From assembly GCF_003323745.1 (NCBI RefSeq), contig NZ_QOIL01000023.1, positions 95,912-159,911 on the forward strand: a stretch of 64,000 nucleotides of DNA, in the 5' to 3' direction. The DNA is from Sphaerisporangium album. GTDB lineage: Bacteria > Actinomycetota > Actinomycetes > Streptosporangiales > Streptosporangiaceae. Each line of letters begins with the position of its first letter. The first letter of the stretch is position 1. The position numbers and the translations under genes are program-made. Below, piece by piece: positions 41,262 to 50,650 of this stretch. The notes below the pieces were generated by a model, which saw only the letters and a list, made by a program, of their open reading frames with translations, was not told the origin of the DNA and ran no database searches.

Positions 41262-43892
41262 GTGGAACCTCGCTACCCCGCCCACTGGGAGGCCGACGTC
41301 GTCCTGGACGACGGCGGGACGGCGCATCTGCGGCCCATCCGCCCGCAGGACGCGGACATCCTCCGCGCGTTCTACTCACGGCTCTCCGACCAGTCGATCT
41401 ACTTCCGTTTCTTCGGCCCCCACCCGCGGCTCTCGGACCGCGAGGTCACCTGGTTCACGACCGTGGACTACGTCGACCGGGTGGCGCTGATCGCGACGCT
41501 CGCGACAGAGATGGTGGCGGTCGTCCGATTCGACCGTATGGAGGACCAGGACAGCGCCGAGGTCGCCTTCCTCGTCGAGGACGCCCACCAGGGCAGGGGA
41601 GTGGCGTCGGTGCTGATGGAGCACCTGCGCGCGGCGGCCAGGGAACGCGGCATCGAACACTTCGTGGCGGACGTCCTGCCGAACAACGCACGCATGATGG
41701 CGTTCTTCCGCCAGGCGGGGTACACCGCGCAGAGCCGGTTCGAGGACGGCGTCGTGCGCATGACCCTGGACCTGGCGACGACGGTGACCTCGCACGAGGT
41801 CACGATGGCCCGCGAGCACCGCGCCGAGGCCCGGTCGATCGAGCGGCTGCTCAGCCCCACGTCCGTCGTGGTGGTCGGCGCGGGCCGCGAGACGGGCGGC
41901 GTCGGGCAGACCGTGCTGCGCAACCTCCTGGCCGCCGACTTCAACGGCCCCGTGTACCCGGTCCACCGCGAGGTGCGGGCGGTGGCGGGGGTCCGCGCGT
42001 ACAAGAGCGTCTCGGCGATCGACGGGGACGTGGATCTCGCCGTGGTGGCCGTGCCCGCGGACGCCGTCCTCGACGTGGTCGAGGAATGCGCGGAGAAGGG
42101 CGTCAAGGGCCTGATCGTCGTGTCGTCCGGGTTCGGGGAGACGGGCCCCGACGGGCGCGCCCGCCAGGACGAACTGGTGCGCATCGCCCGCTCGTACGGG
42201 CTGCGCGTGGTCGGCCCCAACTGCCTCGGCATCGCCAACACCGACCCCCGGGTGCGCCTCAACGCGACCCTGGCCGCCCGCCTGCCGGGCAGGGGGCGGG
42301 TGGGCTTCTTCAGCCAGTCCGGTGCGCTCGGCACGGCGCTGCTCCAGCGGGTCGCCCAGCGGGGCATGGGCATCTCGACCTTCGTGTCGGCGGGGAACCG
42401 GGCGGACGTCTCCGGCAATGACCTGCTGCAGTACTGGGAGGAGGACGAGGCCACCGACGTCGTCCTCCTCTACCTGGAGTCGCTGGGCAACCCGCGCAAG
42501 TTCGCCCGTCTCGCCCGGCGCACGGCGCGTAAGAAGCCGGTCGTGGTCGTCAAGAGCGGCGGGACCACGCGCGGCGTCCCGGTCGGGCACGCCGCGCCCG
42601 TCCTGCGCCTGCCGGACACCGCGCTCAGCGCCCTGTTCGACCAGGCGGGGGTGATCCGCGTGGACGACCTGATCCAGCTGTTCGACGTGGCCCAGCTCCT
42701 GGCCTACCAGCCGCTGCCCGCCGGGCCCAGGGTGGGCGTGGTCAGCAACTCCGACGCGCTGGCGCTGCTGGCGGTGGACGCCTGCGTGGCGGCGGGCCTG
42801 CAGCCGTGCCCGCCCGCCAATCTCGGGGCGCGGGCGGGGGCCGGTGAGTACCGCGAGGCGCTGGCCGCCATGGAAGGCCAGGTGGACGCCATCGTCGCGA
42901 TCTACATGCCGCCCATCCCGGGCAACGCGGCCGAGGTCGCCGCCGAGTTGGTCAGCGTGGCGGTCGAGAGGGGGAAGCCGGTGCTGGCCACCTTCGAAGG
43001 ACGCATGGGCATGCCGCCCGAGCTGCGCGTTCCGGCCGAAGGCGGCGATCCGGGCAAGGGGTCCATCCCCTCGTATCCCGCCGCCGAGGAGGCCGTACGG
43101 GCGCTCGCCCACGTGGTCCGGTACGCGGCCTGGCGCGACCGGCCGCAGGGCACGCCCGCGCACCTGGAGGGCGTCGACACCGAGGGCGCCAGGGCACTGG
43201 TGGAGGAGGTCATCGCGGCCGGAGGACCCGCGGAGATCGACGCCACCGGCCTGCTCGCCAAGTACGGGCTGGAGGTCTGGCCGGCCGAGCCGGTGCACTC
43301 CTGCGAGGAGGCGGTCGCGGCGGCCGAGCGGCTCGGCTGGCCGGTCGTCGTACGCTCCGCCGACCCCGAGGTGGTCCACCGCGCGGGCACGGTCCGGCTC
43401 GGCCTTTCGGATCCGGGCGGGGTGCGGCGCGCGTACGAAGACCTGACGGCCCGGCTGGGGCCTCAGGTGACGCTCTCGGTCCAGCGGATGGCGCCCCAGC
43501 CCGCCGTGCAGACGCTGGTGAGGGTGGTGGACGACCCGCACTTCGGGGCGGTGGTGTCGTTCGGGCTCGGAGAGATCACCGCGCGGCTCCTCGGTGACGA
43601 GGTGTTCCGGATGGCGCCCCTCACGGCCGAGGACGCCGCCGGGCTGGTGCGGTCGGTACGCGCCGCGCCGCTGCTGTTCGGGGCGTACGGATACCCGCCG
43701 GTCGCGGTCGAGGCGCTGGAGGACCTGCTGGTCCGCGTGGGCCGCCTGGCCGACGAGCTGCCCGGGGTGGCGCGGCTGGACCTCGACCCCGTACTCGTCG
43801 GCGAGGGCGGCGTGAGCGTCCTCGGGGCGCGTGCGGTCATCCGCGACGCGGTCGGCCCCCGCCCGGACCGGGGCCCGCGACGCCTCCGGTGA
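41262..43892 (+). CDS. GNAT acetyltransferase fused to an ADP-forming acyl-CoA synthetase-like protein
   Basis: The 876-residue protein begins with a GNAT domain (about 15-170; VEDAHQGRGVASVLMEHLRAAARERG, acetyl-CoA loop). A CoA-binding Rossmann domain follows (SVVVVGAGRETGGVGQTVLRNL), then succinyl-CoA-ligase-like domains (NCLGIANTD, FFSQSGALGTALLQRV) and an ATP-grasp C-terminus (EVVHRAGTVRLGLSD...). It resembles the Pat-type protein lysine acetyltransferases, although in Streptomyces lividans PatA the GNAT is C-terminal. The active-site SHTGALAG region reads GHAAPVLRLP: the His remains but neighbours differ, so synthetase activity may be lost. Confidence 0.88.
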   Translation: MEPRYPAHWEADVVLDDGGTAHLRPIRPQDADILRAFYSRLSDQSIYFRFFGPHPRLSDREVTWFTTVDYVDRVALIATLATEMVAVVRFDRMEDQDSAEVAFLVEDAHQGRGVASVLMEHLRAAARERGIEHFVADVLPNNARMMAFFRQAGYTAQSRFEDGVVRMTLDLATTVTSHEVTMAREHRAEARSIERLLSPTSVVVVGAGRETGGVGQTVLRNLLAADFNGPVYPVHREVRAVAGVRAYKSVSAIDGDVDLAVVAVPADAVLDVVEECAEKGVKGLIVVSSGFGETGPDGRARQDELVRIARSYGLRVVGPNCLGIANTDPRVRLNATLAARLPGRGRVGFFSQSGALGTALLQRVAQRGMGISTFVSAGNRADVSGNDLLQYWEEDEATDVVLLYLESLGNPRKFARLARRTARKKPVVVVKSGGTTRGVPVGHAAPVLRLPDTALSALFDQAGVIRVDDLIQLFDVAQLLAYQPLPAGPRVGVVSNSDALALLAVDACVAAGLQPCPPANLGARAGAGEYREALAAMEGQVDAIVAIYMPPIPGNAAEVAAELVSVAVERGKPVLATFEGRMGMPPELRVPAEGGDPGKGSIPSYPAAEEAVRALAHVVRYAAWRDRPQGTPAHLEGVDTEGARALVEEVIAAGGPAEIDATGLLAKYGLEVWPAEPVHSCEEAVAAAERLGWPVVVRSADPEVVHRAGTVRLGLSDPGGVRRAYEDLTARLGPQVTLSVQRMAPQPAVQTLVRVVDDPHFGAVVSFGLGEITARLLGDEVFRMAPLTAEDAAGLVRSVRAAPLLFGAYGYPPVAVEALEDLLVRVGRLADELPGVARLDLDPVLVGEGGVSVLGARAVIRDAVGPRPDRGPRRLR

Positions 43893-44113
43893 GCCGAGGG
43901 GGCACGGGAGCGGACGGCTGCGGCACGGTCCCGAGCCCTCCGGGGAGGGGCGCGATCCAGAGAGTGACAGGCGTGGCCGGCCGCCGTCCAAGCGGCTTGG
44001 GGGACTTCTCCGGAAACCAGCCTTGTGCTGTGAATGGCCCTTCTCCGCCTGTTGCCCTCAGGGCGGACGGCTGTGAGGTGAAACACCGCGCCGAGACAGG
44101 GCAGGATGGACCC

Positions 44114-44704
44114 ATGAGGGAAACCCGAGTCTCGGCCGCTGGTCTGCGCGAGGCCATCGAACGCAGCGGCTACTACCCCGATCTCGTGGCCGACGCGGCG
44201 GAGTCCGCACTGGGCAAAGAGCAGGTGACGGCGTTCGTCGTCCACCACGAGGCCACTTTCGACCCGGCGATGGAAGTCCGCCGGCACGTCACCGTGGTGA
44301 TCCTCTCACCTACCCGCCTCCTGGTGTGCCACACCGACGAGCACCCACCCGCCGACGGAATGCCCACCTCGCACGCCTCCACCACCACCGAAGCCGTGCG
44401 CCTCAGCCGCGTCCAGTCGGTGGCCGTCACCCGAGTGGTGCCCGACCCGGCGTCGTACGTGCCGGGAGTCCCTCCCAGCGAGGTCACGCTCACGATCGGC
44501 TGGGGGGCGATCTCCCACGTCGACCTGGAACCCGCCACCTGTGGAGACGAGAACTGCGAGGCCGACCACGGCTACACCGGCGCCGTCACCGCCGACGACC
44601 TGTCCCTGCGCGTCAGCGAGGCCGCCGACGGCCCCGAGGCCGTGGGCAACGTGCTGGCCTTCGCCAAGGCCCTGTCCGAGGCGACCGCCCGCGCCGCGGG
44701 CTGA
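44114..44704 (+). CDS. DUF5998 family protein
   Basis: The 196-residue soluble protein matches the actinobacterial DUF5998 family: ETRVSAAGLREAIERSGYYPDLVADAAE, FVVHHEATFDPAMEVRRHVTVVILSPTRLLVCHTDEH, and TCGDENCEADHGYTG. Function unknown. ATG 44114 is preceded by CAGGAT plus six bases, a possible leaderless -10, with no strong ribosome site. It follows the GNAT/synthetase gene at 221 bp, an order that I believe is conserved in Streptomyces. Confidence 0.82.
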   Translation: MRETRVSAAGLREAIERSGYYPDLVADAAESALGKEQVTAFVVHHEATFDPAMEVRRHVTVVILSPTRLLVCHTDEHPPADGMPTSHASTTTEAVRLSRVQSVAVTRVVPDPASYVPGVPPSEVTLTIGWGAISHVDLEPATCGDENCEADHGYTGAVTADDLSLRVSEAADGPEAVGNVLAFAKALSEATARAAG

Positions 44705-44875
44705 GCGATCCGTGCCGGCGCGGGGTGGAGCCACCGCGCCGGCACGACCAGGCGGGAGCCCCCGTACGCGGCGCGAGTGGATGGGGGACTGAGCCGGTCC
44801 ACAGATCGTCGTCCGCGGAGATTCCGCGGCTGGTCCGGCCGCGGGATGTCCGCGAAACCAGAGGGGGGTTCTTGC

Positions 44876-45706
44876 ATGGCTGAAAGCACGGGCGCACCGA
44901 TGAGCCCGCTGATCGGTCCCGGAGACCTCGGGGAGGCGGTCGTCCTCGACGTGAGGTGGCGGCTCGCCGGCCCGCCGGGCATCGAGTCCTACCGGGTGGG
45001 GCACATTCCCGGCGCCGTGTTCTGCGATCTCGACCAGGACCTCGCCGCGCCGGCCGGCGCCGGGGGTCGTCACCCGCTGCCCGGCGCGGAGGCGTTCCAG
45101 GACGCGATGCGGCGGCTCGGCGTGTCCGATTCGGTCCCGGTGGTCGTGTACGACGACGCCGACTCCACCGCCGCGGCACGGGCCTGGTGGGTGCTGCGGT
45201 ACTACGGGCACCCCGACGTCCGCGTGCTCGACGGCGGATACCGCCGGTGGGTGGCCGAGGGCTTCCCCGTGACCACCGAGGAGCCCGCGCCCGCGCCGGG
45301 CGACTTCACGGCCCGGCCCGGCGGCATGCCCATCTTGGACGCCACGGCCGCGGGCGCGCTCGCCGAGGAGGGCGTGCTGCTCGACGCGCGGGCGGGCGAG
45401 CGCTACCGGGGCGAGGTCGAGGCGGTCGACCCGGTCGCCGGGCACATTCCGGGTGCGGTGAGCGCGCCCACCGGCGAGAACGTCGACCCCTTCTCCGGCC
45501 GGTTCCACCCCGCCGAGTTCCTCAGGGAGCGTTTCATCTCCCTCGGGGCGGTTCCCCAGGTGCCGGTGGGCGCGTACTGCGGCTCCGGGGTGACGGCCGC
45601 CCACGAGGTCCTGGCCTTGGAACTGGCCGGCATTCACGCGGCCCTGTACGTCGGCTCGTGGTCCAACTGGATCACCGACCCGTCCCGCCCGGTCGCCCAG
45701 GGCTAG
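44876..45706 (+). CDS. Thiosulfate/3-mercaptopyruvate sulfurtransferase (double rhodanese)
   Basis: The 276-residue enzyme transfers sulfane sulfur to thiophilic acceptors such as cyanide. It has two rhodanese domains: the first (VLDVRWRL, GHIPGAVFCDLDQDL, YDDADSTAAARAWW) lacks a catalytic Cys, and the second carries the active-site loop YCGSGVTA plus GHIPGAVSAPT. This split is normal for the family. The loop CGSGVTA suggests mercaptopyruvate preference (inference). ATG 44876 follows AGAGGGGGG. Convergent with the CHAT operon. Confidence 0.92.
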   Translation: MAESTGAPMSPLIGPGDLGEAVVLDVRWRLAGPPGIESYRVGHIPGAVFCDLDQDLAAPAGAGGRHPLPGAEAFQDAMRRLGVSDSVPVVVYDDADSTAAARAWWVLRYYGHPDVRVLDGGYRRWVAEGFPVTTEEPAPAPGDFTARPGGMPILDATAAGALAEEGVLLDARAGERYRGEVEAVDPVAGHIPGAVSAPTGENVDPFSGRFHPAEFLRERFISLGAVPQVPVGAYCGSGVTAAHEVLALELAGIHAALYVGSWSNWITDPSRPVAQG

Positions 45707-45773
45707 ACGCCGGAGCCGTCCACGGCCCTGTCCCGGCGGTTCCGGCCGGGCGGTCGCGGCCCGGCGGGCCCGG

Positions 45774-48518
45774 TCAGAGTGGGTGCCCCAGCGAGCCGAA
45801 GCAGGCGAACCCGTCGACGCCCGTCTCGCGGCTCGCCGTGGCCAGTGCCTCGGCGGGAGTGCGGCCGGAGATCAGCAGGGCGTGGAAGGCCGTCATGAGC
45901 GTCAGCGCCTCGTCGTCGCGGACGGGCACGAGCCCGGCGACCACGCAGGCCGTTCCCTGGTCCAGGAACGCGCCGGCGAGGCCGAGCGGCGCCCCGTCCA
46001 CCGGCGCGTGCGCCATTCCGGCGTCGCAGGCCGACAGGACCACCAGCCACGGCGTCCGTCCCAGCCGGAGCAGGTCGTACGCCATCAGGGGGCCGTCCCC
46101 CAGGGTGATGCTGGACAGCAAGGGGCTACGGACGCAGAACCGGCCATGAGCCGCGACGTGCAGGATGTCGGCGTACCCGAGCGCGTCCAGCACGTCCCCG
46201 CACGTGGCCCCGACCCGCAAGGTCTCGGTCGCGGCCATGGAAGGCGACCAAGGTGGCGACCCTGGCGAGGGCGGCGGTGGCGTCCCGGGCGACGAGGGCA
46301 CGGCCACCCCGCCGGCCCGATGGGCGCGTACGACCATCGCCGCCTCGGCCTCCGCGTGCCGCAGGTCAGGCCCCGCCACGGCCACGACCCGTGGGCGTGG
46401 GCCCGCAGAGGCGACGACGAGCGTAGAAGGAGGGCTTGCGGGGGCGGTCACCGGGTCTGCGCCGGCGTGGGACGCGTGGGTCCTCGGTCGTCGAGTGGTC
46501 GCCGTCAGCCAGGCGGCAGCGCTGGACGCCACGCACAACGGCCGGCCGTGGCAGGCGGGGAGCACCGGCCACGGCAGGGTGTGCAGCGCGCCGGTCGGGA
46601 TGATCACCAGCGGTCTGTCCCCGATGTCTCCCGCCAGGGGGCCCAGCAGTTGCGCGCCCAGGCGTTCGGCCTCCGCCGCGACCTCGTTGTGGGCGTGCGT
46701 GTCACGAAGCCCGGCCCGCCGCAGGCCGTACCTGATACGCACGGTGGCCTCGGCCGCCGCCGTGTACGAGCCCAGCTCGCGCAGCGCATGGCGGTCGGCG
46801 GTGAGGACGACGGCGGCCAGCCGGTCACCGTGCCGCACCAACTCCATCAGCGCGGCGCCCCCCAACCGTTCGCGCAGCCTCTCGACCAGCCCGAGGTCCT
46901 CCAGCCCTGCGACCAGCACAGGCTCACCCGGCCCTTCGACGGGCACGACGTCTTCGTGGACGCTCGGGGGGACGCGGGGGAGTGAGCGGCAGTGCTCGGC
47001 CCAGCCGAGGACTGTTCCGGGGCGTCCGTCGGCCAGGGCGAGGGACAGGCCGAACTCCGCGAGCCGCCCGCCGGCCCGCGCGGCGTGCGCGCGTATCCCC
47101 GGGTCGGTGAGGCGCTCGCCGCCGGACGTCACCTCCGCGAGCCCGGCCCGGAGCGCCGCGAGGGCGCCGGGCCGGTCGCCGCGAAGGGCGCGTTCGAGGG
47201 CGGTCGCGTGGTGGCGGACGAGACGATGCGTGCGTCCTGCCGGATCGGTGGCGATCACGAGGCGAAGCTCGGCGGCAGCGGTGGCGTGGTCTCCCAGCGT
47301 CAGCGCCAGCTCGGCGGCGGTCAGCCGCACTCCGGCCGCCTGCCCCGCCCACCCCTCCCAGACCAGGCGTCCCGCCAGTTGTCGCAGCTCGTGCACCAGC
47401 CGCGGATCGGGGCGTTCCTCCGCGAGCCGGGCGCGGAGGATGACCTCCTCGGCCAACGGCAGCCAGGCGTGGCGCCGCTGGGAGGCGAGCTCCTGCGCCG
47501 CGAGTTCGCCGCCGGCCTTCGCCCGACGGGGGTCGCCGACGAGCAGTTCCAGCTCGGCGAGCAGCAGGCGGGACTCGGCGAGCGCGCCCCGGGCTCCCGC
47601 CATCGCCAGCTCGGGCACCGCCTGGGCGAGCAGGGCGCGGGCCTCGCCGGGCAGGTGGGCGGCGAGCAGGGCCTCGGCGAAGTCGGCCCGCATCACGGCG
47701 AGCCGCTCCGGGTAGCCGGTCAGGGCCTGCTCGGCGGCCTGGTACCCGGCGAAGGCGGCCGGGATGTCTCCGCGCCTGGCCGCGACGAACGGGATGTTGG
47801 CCTGGGCGAGGACGGCGAGGTGGTCCAGCCCCGCCTCCCGGGCGATGGCCAGGCACGCCGACAGGTCACGGGAGGCCTCGGCGTAGTGCTCCAGGTAGGT
47901 GTGCGCTATGCCCCGGTTGACCAGGCCCCCGGCGAGGAAGCGGGCGTCCCCGGATCCTGTGAGCCCTGCGATGGCGCCGTCGCAGTGGGCCACGGCCTCG
48001 GCCGCCCGCCCGAGCCGGACGAGGGCCACCGCGCGCTGCACGCCCAGCCGATGCCGGTCGAGGCCGGTGAGGTGGCGCTCGGCGAGGTCGGCGACGCGGA
48101 GGCCACCTTCCGGGTCGCCGAGGTCGGCGCGGACGGTCACCAGCGAGAGGCGGGCCTGCGCGGCGCGTCCGGGCAGGTCGCGAGCCGCGGCGATGGCCAG
48201 GCGCAGGTGCTCGGCCGCGAGCCCGAGGTCGCCGAACTCCCGGGCGGCGAGCGCCAGCGCACGGTTGGCGACGGAGACCGCCTCGGCCGGCCCCCGCGCC
48301 TGCGCCTCGGCGAGCACGGCTTCCGCCCGCTCCCGCGCCCGCCCGGGGTCGGCCCCCGACAGTGCCACCGCCTCCTCGGCCGCCGCCACGAGGCGGGAGG
48401 CCTCGGCAGGCGGCGGATCGCGCAGGACTGAGGGATTTGTCCGTTGTACGGATGCCGAGACCGGTTCCTGGACGGCCGGGTGAGGCGTGGGCGCGGGGCG
48501 GGGAGTGTCGGTGGTCAC
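45774..48518 (-). CDS. TPR-CHAT caspase-like protease
   Basis: The 914-residue protein has a Pro-rich N-terminus and a long helical TPR array (about residues 35-520; repeats such as [20 protein letters not shown] and DARFLAGGLVNRGIAHTYLE). A C-terminal CHAT domain holds the caspase-like dyad: His at about 791 in HVAAHGRF and Cys at about 831 in VLSACDAGMAH. No signal peptide is present. CHAT proteases are separase/caspase-clan enzymes. The start GTG 48518 overlaps the stop of the upstream gene (GTGA), so the two are coupled; a GTG four codons earlier is less likely. Last gene of a four-gene operon. Confidence 0.9.
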   Translation of the reverse strand: MTTDTPRPAPTPHPAVQEPVSASVQRTNPSVLRDPPPAEASRLVAAAEEAVALSGADPGRARERAEAVLAEAQARGPAEAVSVANRALALAAREFGDLGLAAEHLRLAIAAARDLPGRAAQARLSLVTVRADLGDPEGGLRVADLAERHLTGLDRHRLGVQRAVALVRLGRAAEAVAHCDGAIAGLTGSGDARFLAGGLVNRGIAHTYLEHYAEASRDLSACLAIAREAGLDHLAVLAQANIPFVAARRGDIPAAFAGYQAAEQALTGYPERLAVMRADFAEALLAAHLPGEARALLAQAVPELAMAGARGALAESRLLLAELELLVGDPRRAKAGGELAAQELASQRRHAWLPLAEEVILRARLAEERPDPRLVHELRQLAGRLVWEGWAGQAAGVRLTAAELALTLGDHATAAAELRLVIATDPAGRTHRLVRHHATALERALRGDRPGALAALRAGLAEVTSGGERLTDPGIRAHAARAGGRLAEFGLSLALADGRPGTVLGWAEHCRSLPRVPPSVHEDVVPVEGPGEPVLVAGLEDLGLVERLRERLGGAALMELVRHGDRLAAVVLTADRHALRELGSYTAAAEATVRIRYGLRRAGLRDTHAHNEVAAEAERLGAQLLGPLAGDIGDRPLVIIPTGALHTLPWPVLPACHGRPLCVASSAAAWLTATTRRPRTHASHAGADPVTAPASPPSTLVVASAGPRPRVVAVAGPDLRHAEAEAAMVVRAHRAGGVAVPSSPGTPPPPSPGSPPWSPSMAATETLRVGATCGDVLDALGYADILHVAAHGRFCVRSPLLSSITLGDGPLMAYDLLRLGRTPWLVVLSACDAGMAHAPVDGAPLGLAGAFLDQGTACVVAGLVPVRDDEALTLMTAFHALLISGRTPAEALATASRETGVDGFACFGSLGHPL

Positions 48519-49042
48519 TGGCGGATGCACTGCCAGCGGGTCGCCACGGGGCGGTCGCCGGGGCGGTGGCAGACGACGCTCAGCCAGCCGTGGGGGAGCC
48601 CCGTCGTGGCGAACAGGCCGCTCTCGGTGGGGAAACGGATCTTGCTGATGTGCGGCGTCCTGATCTCGACGCGGGCGCCCCCGACGGGCAGGGGGTGCAC
48701 CTGACCGGCGAGGTCGAGGTGCGAGTCGCGGACCGTGACCTCCACGTCGATGGTCAGCCCGTCGGCGCCGAAGCGCAGCAGCCGCGGCTCGTCGCCGGCC
48801 GGGCGGCCGTCGGAGCGTACGCCCGCCAGTGGCCGCGCGTCGGCCACGAGCCCCGGCAGGGGTTCCAGCGGCCCGGCCAGGATGGCACCGGGGAGGCGCA
48901 GCTCGTAGGCGGCGCGCGCGTCGGCGCCGACCCGCTCGGGAACCGGGTCGACCCCCGCCGCGATCCTGAGAGCCGCCAGAAGGTACTCGTCATCGGCCGG
49001 GCCCGCCAGAAGGCGTTCACCGCCGGGTTCGCGGTCGGTCAT
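48515..49042 (-). CDS. Small partner protein of the ECF sigma factor (putative anti-sigma or protease substrate)
   Basis: The 175-residue soluble protein has a helical N-terminal part (DDEYLLAALRIAAGVDPVPERVGADARAAYELR) and a beta-rich C-terminal part (LTIDVEVTVRDSHLDLAGQVHPL, GLFATTGLPHGWLSVVCHRP). This combination recurs next to ECF sigma genes in actinobacteria. No HxxxCxxC zinc motif or membrane segment is present, so it is not a classical ZAS anti-sigma. Its ATG overlaps the sigma gene stop (ATGA) and its TGA overlaps the CHAT start. Role as sigma regulator or CHAT substrate is inference. Confidence 0.75.
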   Translation of the reverse strand: MTDREPGGERLLAGPADDEYLLAALRIAAGVDPVPERVGADARAAYELRLPGAILAGPLEPLPGLVADARPLAGVRSDGRPAGDEPRLLRFGADGLTIDVEVTVRDSHLDLAGQVHPLPVGGARVEIRTPHISKIRFPTESGLFATTGLPHGWLSVVCHRPGDRPVATRWQCIRQ

Positions 49043-49560
49043 CGGGGCTCCTCCCCCATGAGGGAGCGGACGCGTCTGAGGCAGCGCATGCGGGTGGGCC
49101 CGATGCTGCCGATGGGCATCCGCATGCGGTGCGCGAGCTGGGCGTAGGTGACCTCGGGGAGGGTGACGATCAGGCGCAGGAGCGTGCGGCACGGCTCGTG
49201 CAGCGTGTCGATCGCCGCCCAGAGCCGCCGCCCGTCCTCCTCGCTGAGCATGCGCGCGACGGGGTCGCCCTCGGTGGTCGGAAGGTCGGGGACCAGCCCG
49301 GTAAGTTGATGGCCCGCCCGTTTACGGCGGATTCGCCCGGCTTCGTGCCGGGTCGTGGTCACCAGCCAGGCGCCGACGGCCTCGGGGTCGCGGATGGTGT
49401 CCAGCTTCTCGACGAGCCGCAGCCAGGCCGCCTGCACGGCGTCGGCGGCGTCGGTCGCGTCGAGGCCGCAGGCGCGGGCGACCGCCCACATGCGGAACCC
49501 GAAGCGGTCGACCAGGCCGCGCCACGCGGTCTCGTCGAGAAGATCGAGGTCGTAAGGCAT
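49039..49560 (-). CDS. ECF-like sigma factor
   Basis: The 173-residue protein has sigma region 2 (WRGLVDRFGFRMWAVARACGLDATDAADAVQAAWLRLVEKL and AVGAWLVTTTRHEAGRIRRK) and region 4 (PCRTLLRLIVTLPEVTYAQLAHRMRMPIGSIGPTRMRCLRRVR, an HTH). Regions 1 and 3 are missing as in extracytoplasmic-function sigma factors. ATG 49560 follows CAGGGTCG, a weak site. The gene lies 43 bp downstream of the subtilase and overlaps the partner gene. Confidence 0.92.
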   Translation of the reverse strand: MPYDLDLLDETAWRGLVDRFGFRMWAVARACGLDATDAADAVQAAWLRLVEKLDTIRDPEAVGAWLVTTTRHEAGRIRRKRAGHQLTGLVPDLPTTEGDPVARMLSEEDGRRLWAAIDTLHEPCRTLLRLIVTLPEVTYAQLAHRMRMPIGSIGPTRMRCLRRVRSLMGEEPR

Positions 49561-49603
49561 AGGGCGACCCTGTGTAGTTTCTTGGATACTCTTGGTGAGA
49601 ACC

Positions 49604-50635
49604 TTAGTGACTCGTGGGGACGAAGACCCCGAGATCGGGGAAACGCGTGCCGCGCCGCGCGTCGAGCACGTGGTCGGCGGCCTCGGCCGCGGACATGTGC
49701 CGCGCCGTGGCGGCGATCGTCCCGGCGACGATGGCGGCCGCGAAGGACGTGCCGTCCCAGCACGCGTAGTTCCTGAACGGGTGAAAGTCCACGAAACTGC
49801 TGGTCAAGTCCTCGCCGCGCGCGCACGCGTCCACCCATGGCCCGAACGCCGAGAACCGGGCGCGCCCGGTTTCCGTGGAATTGAGAGCCCCGACGGCGAT
49901 CACCCGGGGCAGCGCGGCGGGCCAGAACGGCCGCGAGGACGCCGTGTTCCCCGCGCAGGCGACGATCACGGTGTCGGGGAACCCGGCCAGCGCCCGTTCC
50001 AGCAGCGGCGACGGCCGGTCGTCGTAGGTGAAGCACCCGAACGACAGCAGCAGCACGTCCAGGCGGACGTCGCGCAGGCGGCCCAGCGCGCGCAGCACCC
50101 CCGCCTCGTCGCCGACGCCCTCGCTGTCCAGCACCCGGGCCACCCGCAGCCGCACCCCGGGAGCCTGGCGCAGCAGCAGGCCGGCGATGAACGTGCCGTG
50201 CCCCGCCTGCTGGTCGAGACGGCCGTCGCCGTCGGCGTCGAGCACTTCCTCGGGCCGGCCGGTGAACCACTGCTGCCCCTCGAACCACGGGTGCCGGACC
50301 AGGCCGGTGTCGAGCAGCCCGACCGTCACCCGGGACGGCGCCCCCGCCTCGTAGGCCGGGGCGGGCGCGGGGCGTGGCGCGCCGGTGGGGCCGCCGAAGA
50401 AGAGGGGCTGGCCGGTCACGACGTGGTTGGGGGAGACCTCGTGTCCCTGGGCCGAGAGCGTGGCGGCGATCTCGCACGGGTCGGCCCCGGGCGCGAGCCG
50501 GAGCAGGTAGAGCCCCTCGACGCTCTCGACGGCCTGCGTCCACCGGGCGGCGGCGACGGGGGAGCGGCTGAGGAGGACGCCCGGACGAATCAGGGCACTT
50601 CGCCCCGGCGTGTGCTCCACTGCCTGCACGTTCAT
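49604..50635 (-). CDS. Cytoplasmic S8 (subtilisin-like) serine protease
   Basis: The 343-residue protease has the full triad: D109 (GLLDTG), H146 (GHGTFIAG) and S297 (GTSFAA), with the oxyanion Asn at 230 (ACAGN). No signal peptide is present, although an N-terminal 100-residue segment could act as a prodomain. It is the first gene of the operon. ATG 50635 follows TAGGAG seven bases away. An inverted repeat lies 16 bp upstream. Unlike secreted subtilases, its likely targets are intracellular. Confidence 0.92.
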   Translation of the reverse strand: MNVQAVEHTPGRSALIRPGVLLSRSPVAAARWTQAVESVEGLYLLRLAPGADPCEIAATLSAQGHEVSPNHVVTGQPLFFGGPTGAPRPAPAPAYEAGAPSRVTVGLLDTGLVRHPWFEGQQWFTGRPEEVLDADGDGRLDQQAGHGTFIAGLLLRQAPGVRLRVARVLDSEGVGDEAGVLRALGRLRDVRLDVLLLSFGCFTYDDRPSPLLERALAGFPDTVIVACAGNTASSRPFWPAALPRVIAVGALNSTETGRARFSAFGPWVDACARGEDLTSSFVDFHPFRNYACWDGTSFAAAIVAGTIAATARHMSAAEAADHVLDARRGTRFPDLGVFVPTSH

Positions 50636-50650
50636 CGGTGACTCCTAGAA

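Noticed and set aside
41376..43991. An 871-codon minus-strand open frame opposite the GNAT/synthetase gene
   Set aside because: Composition is Arg/Gly/His-rich as in frames antisense to high-G+C genes; no ribosome site or motif.
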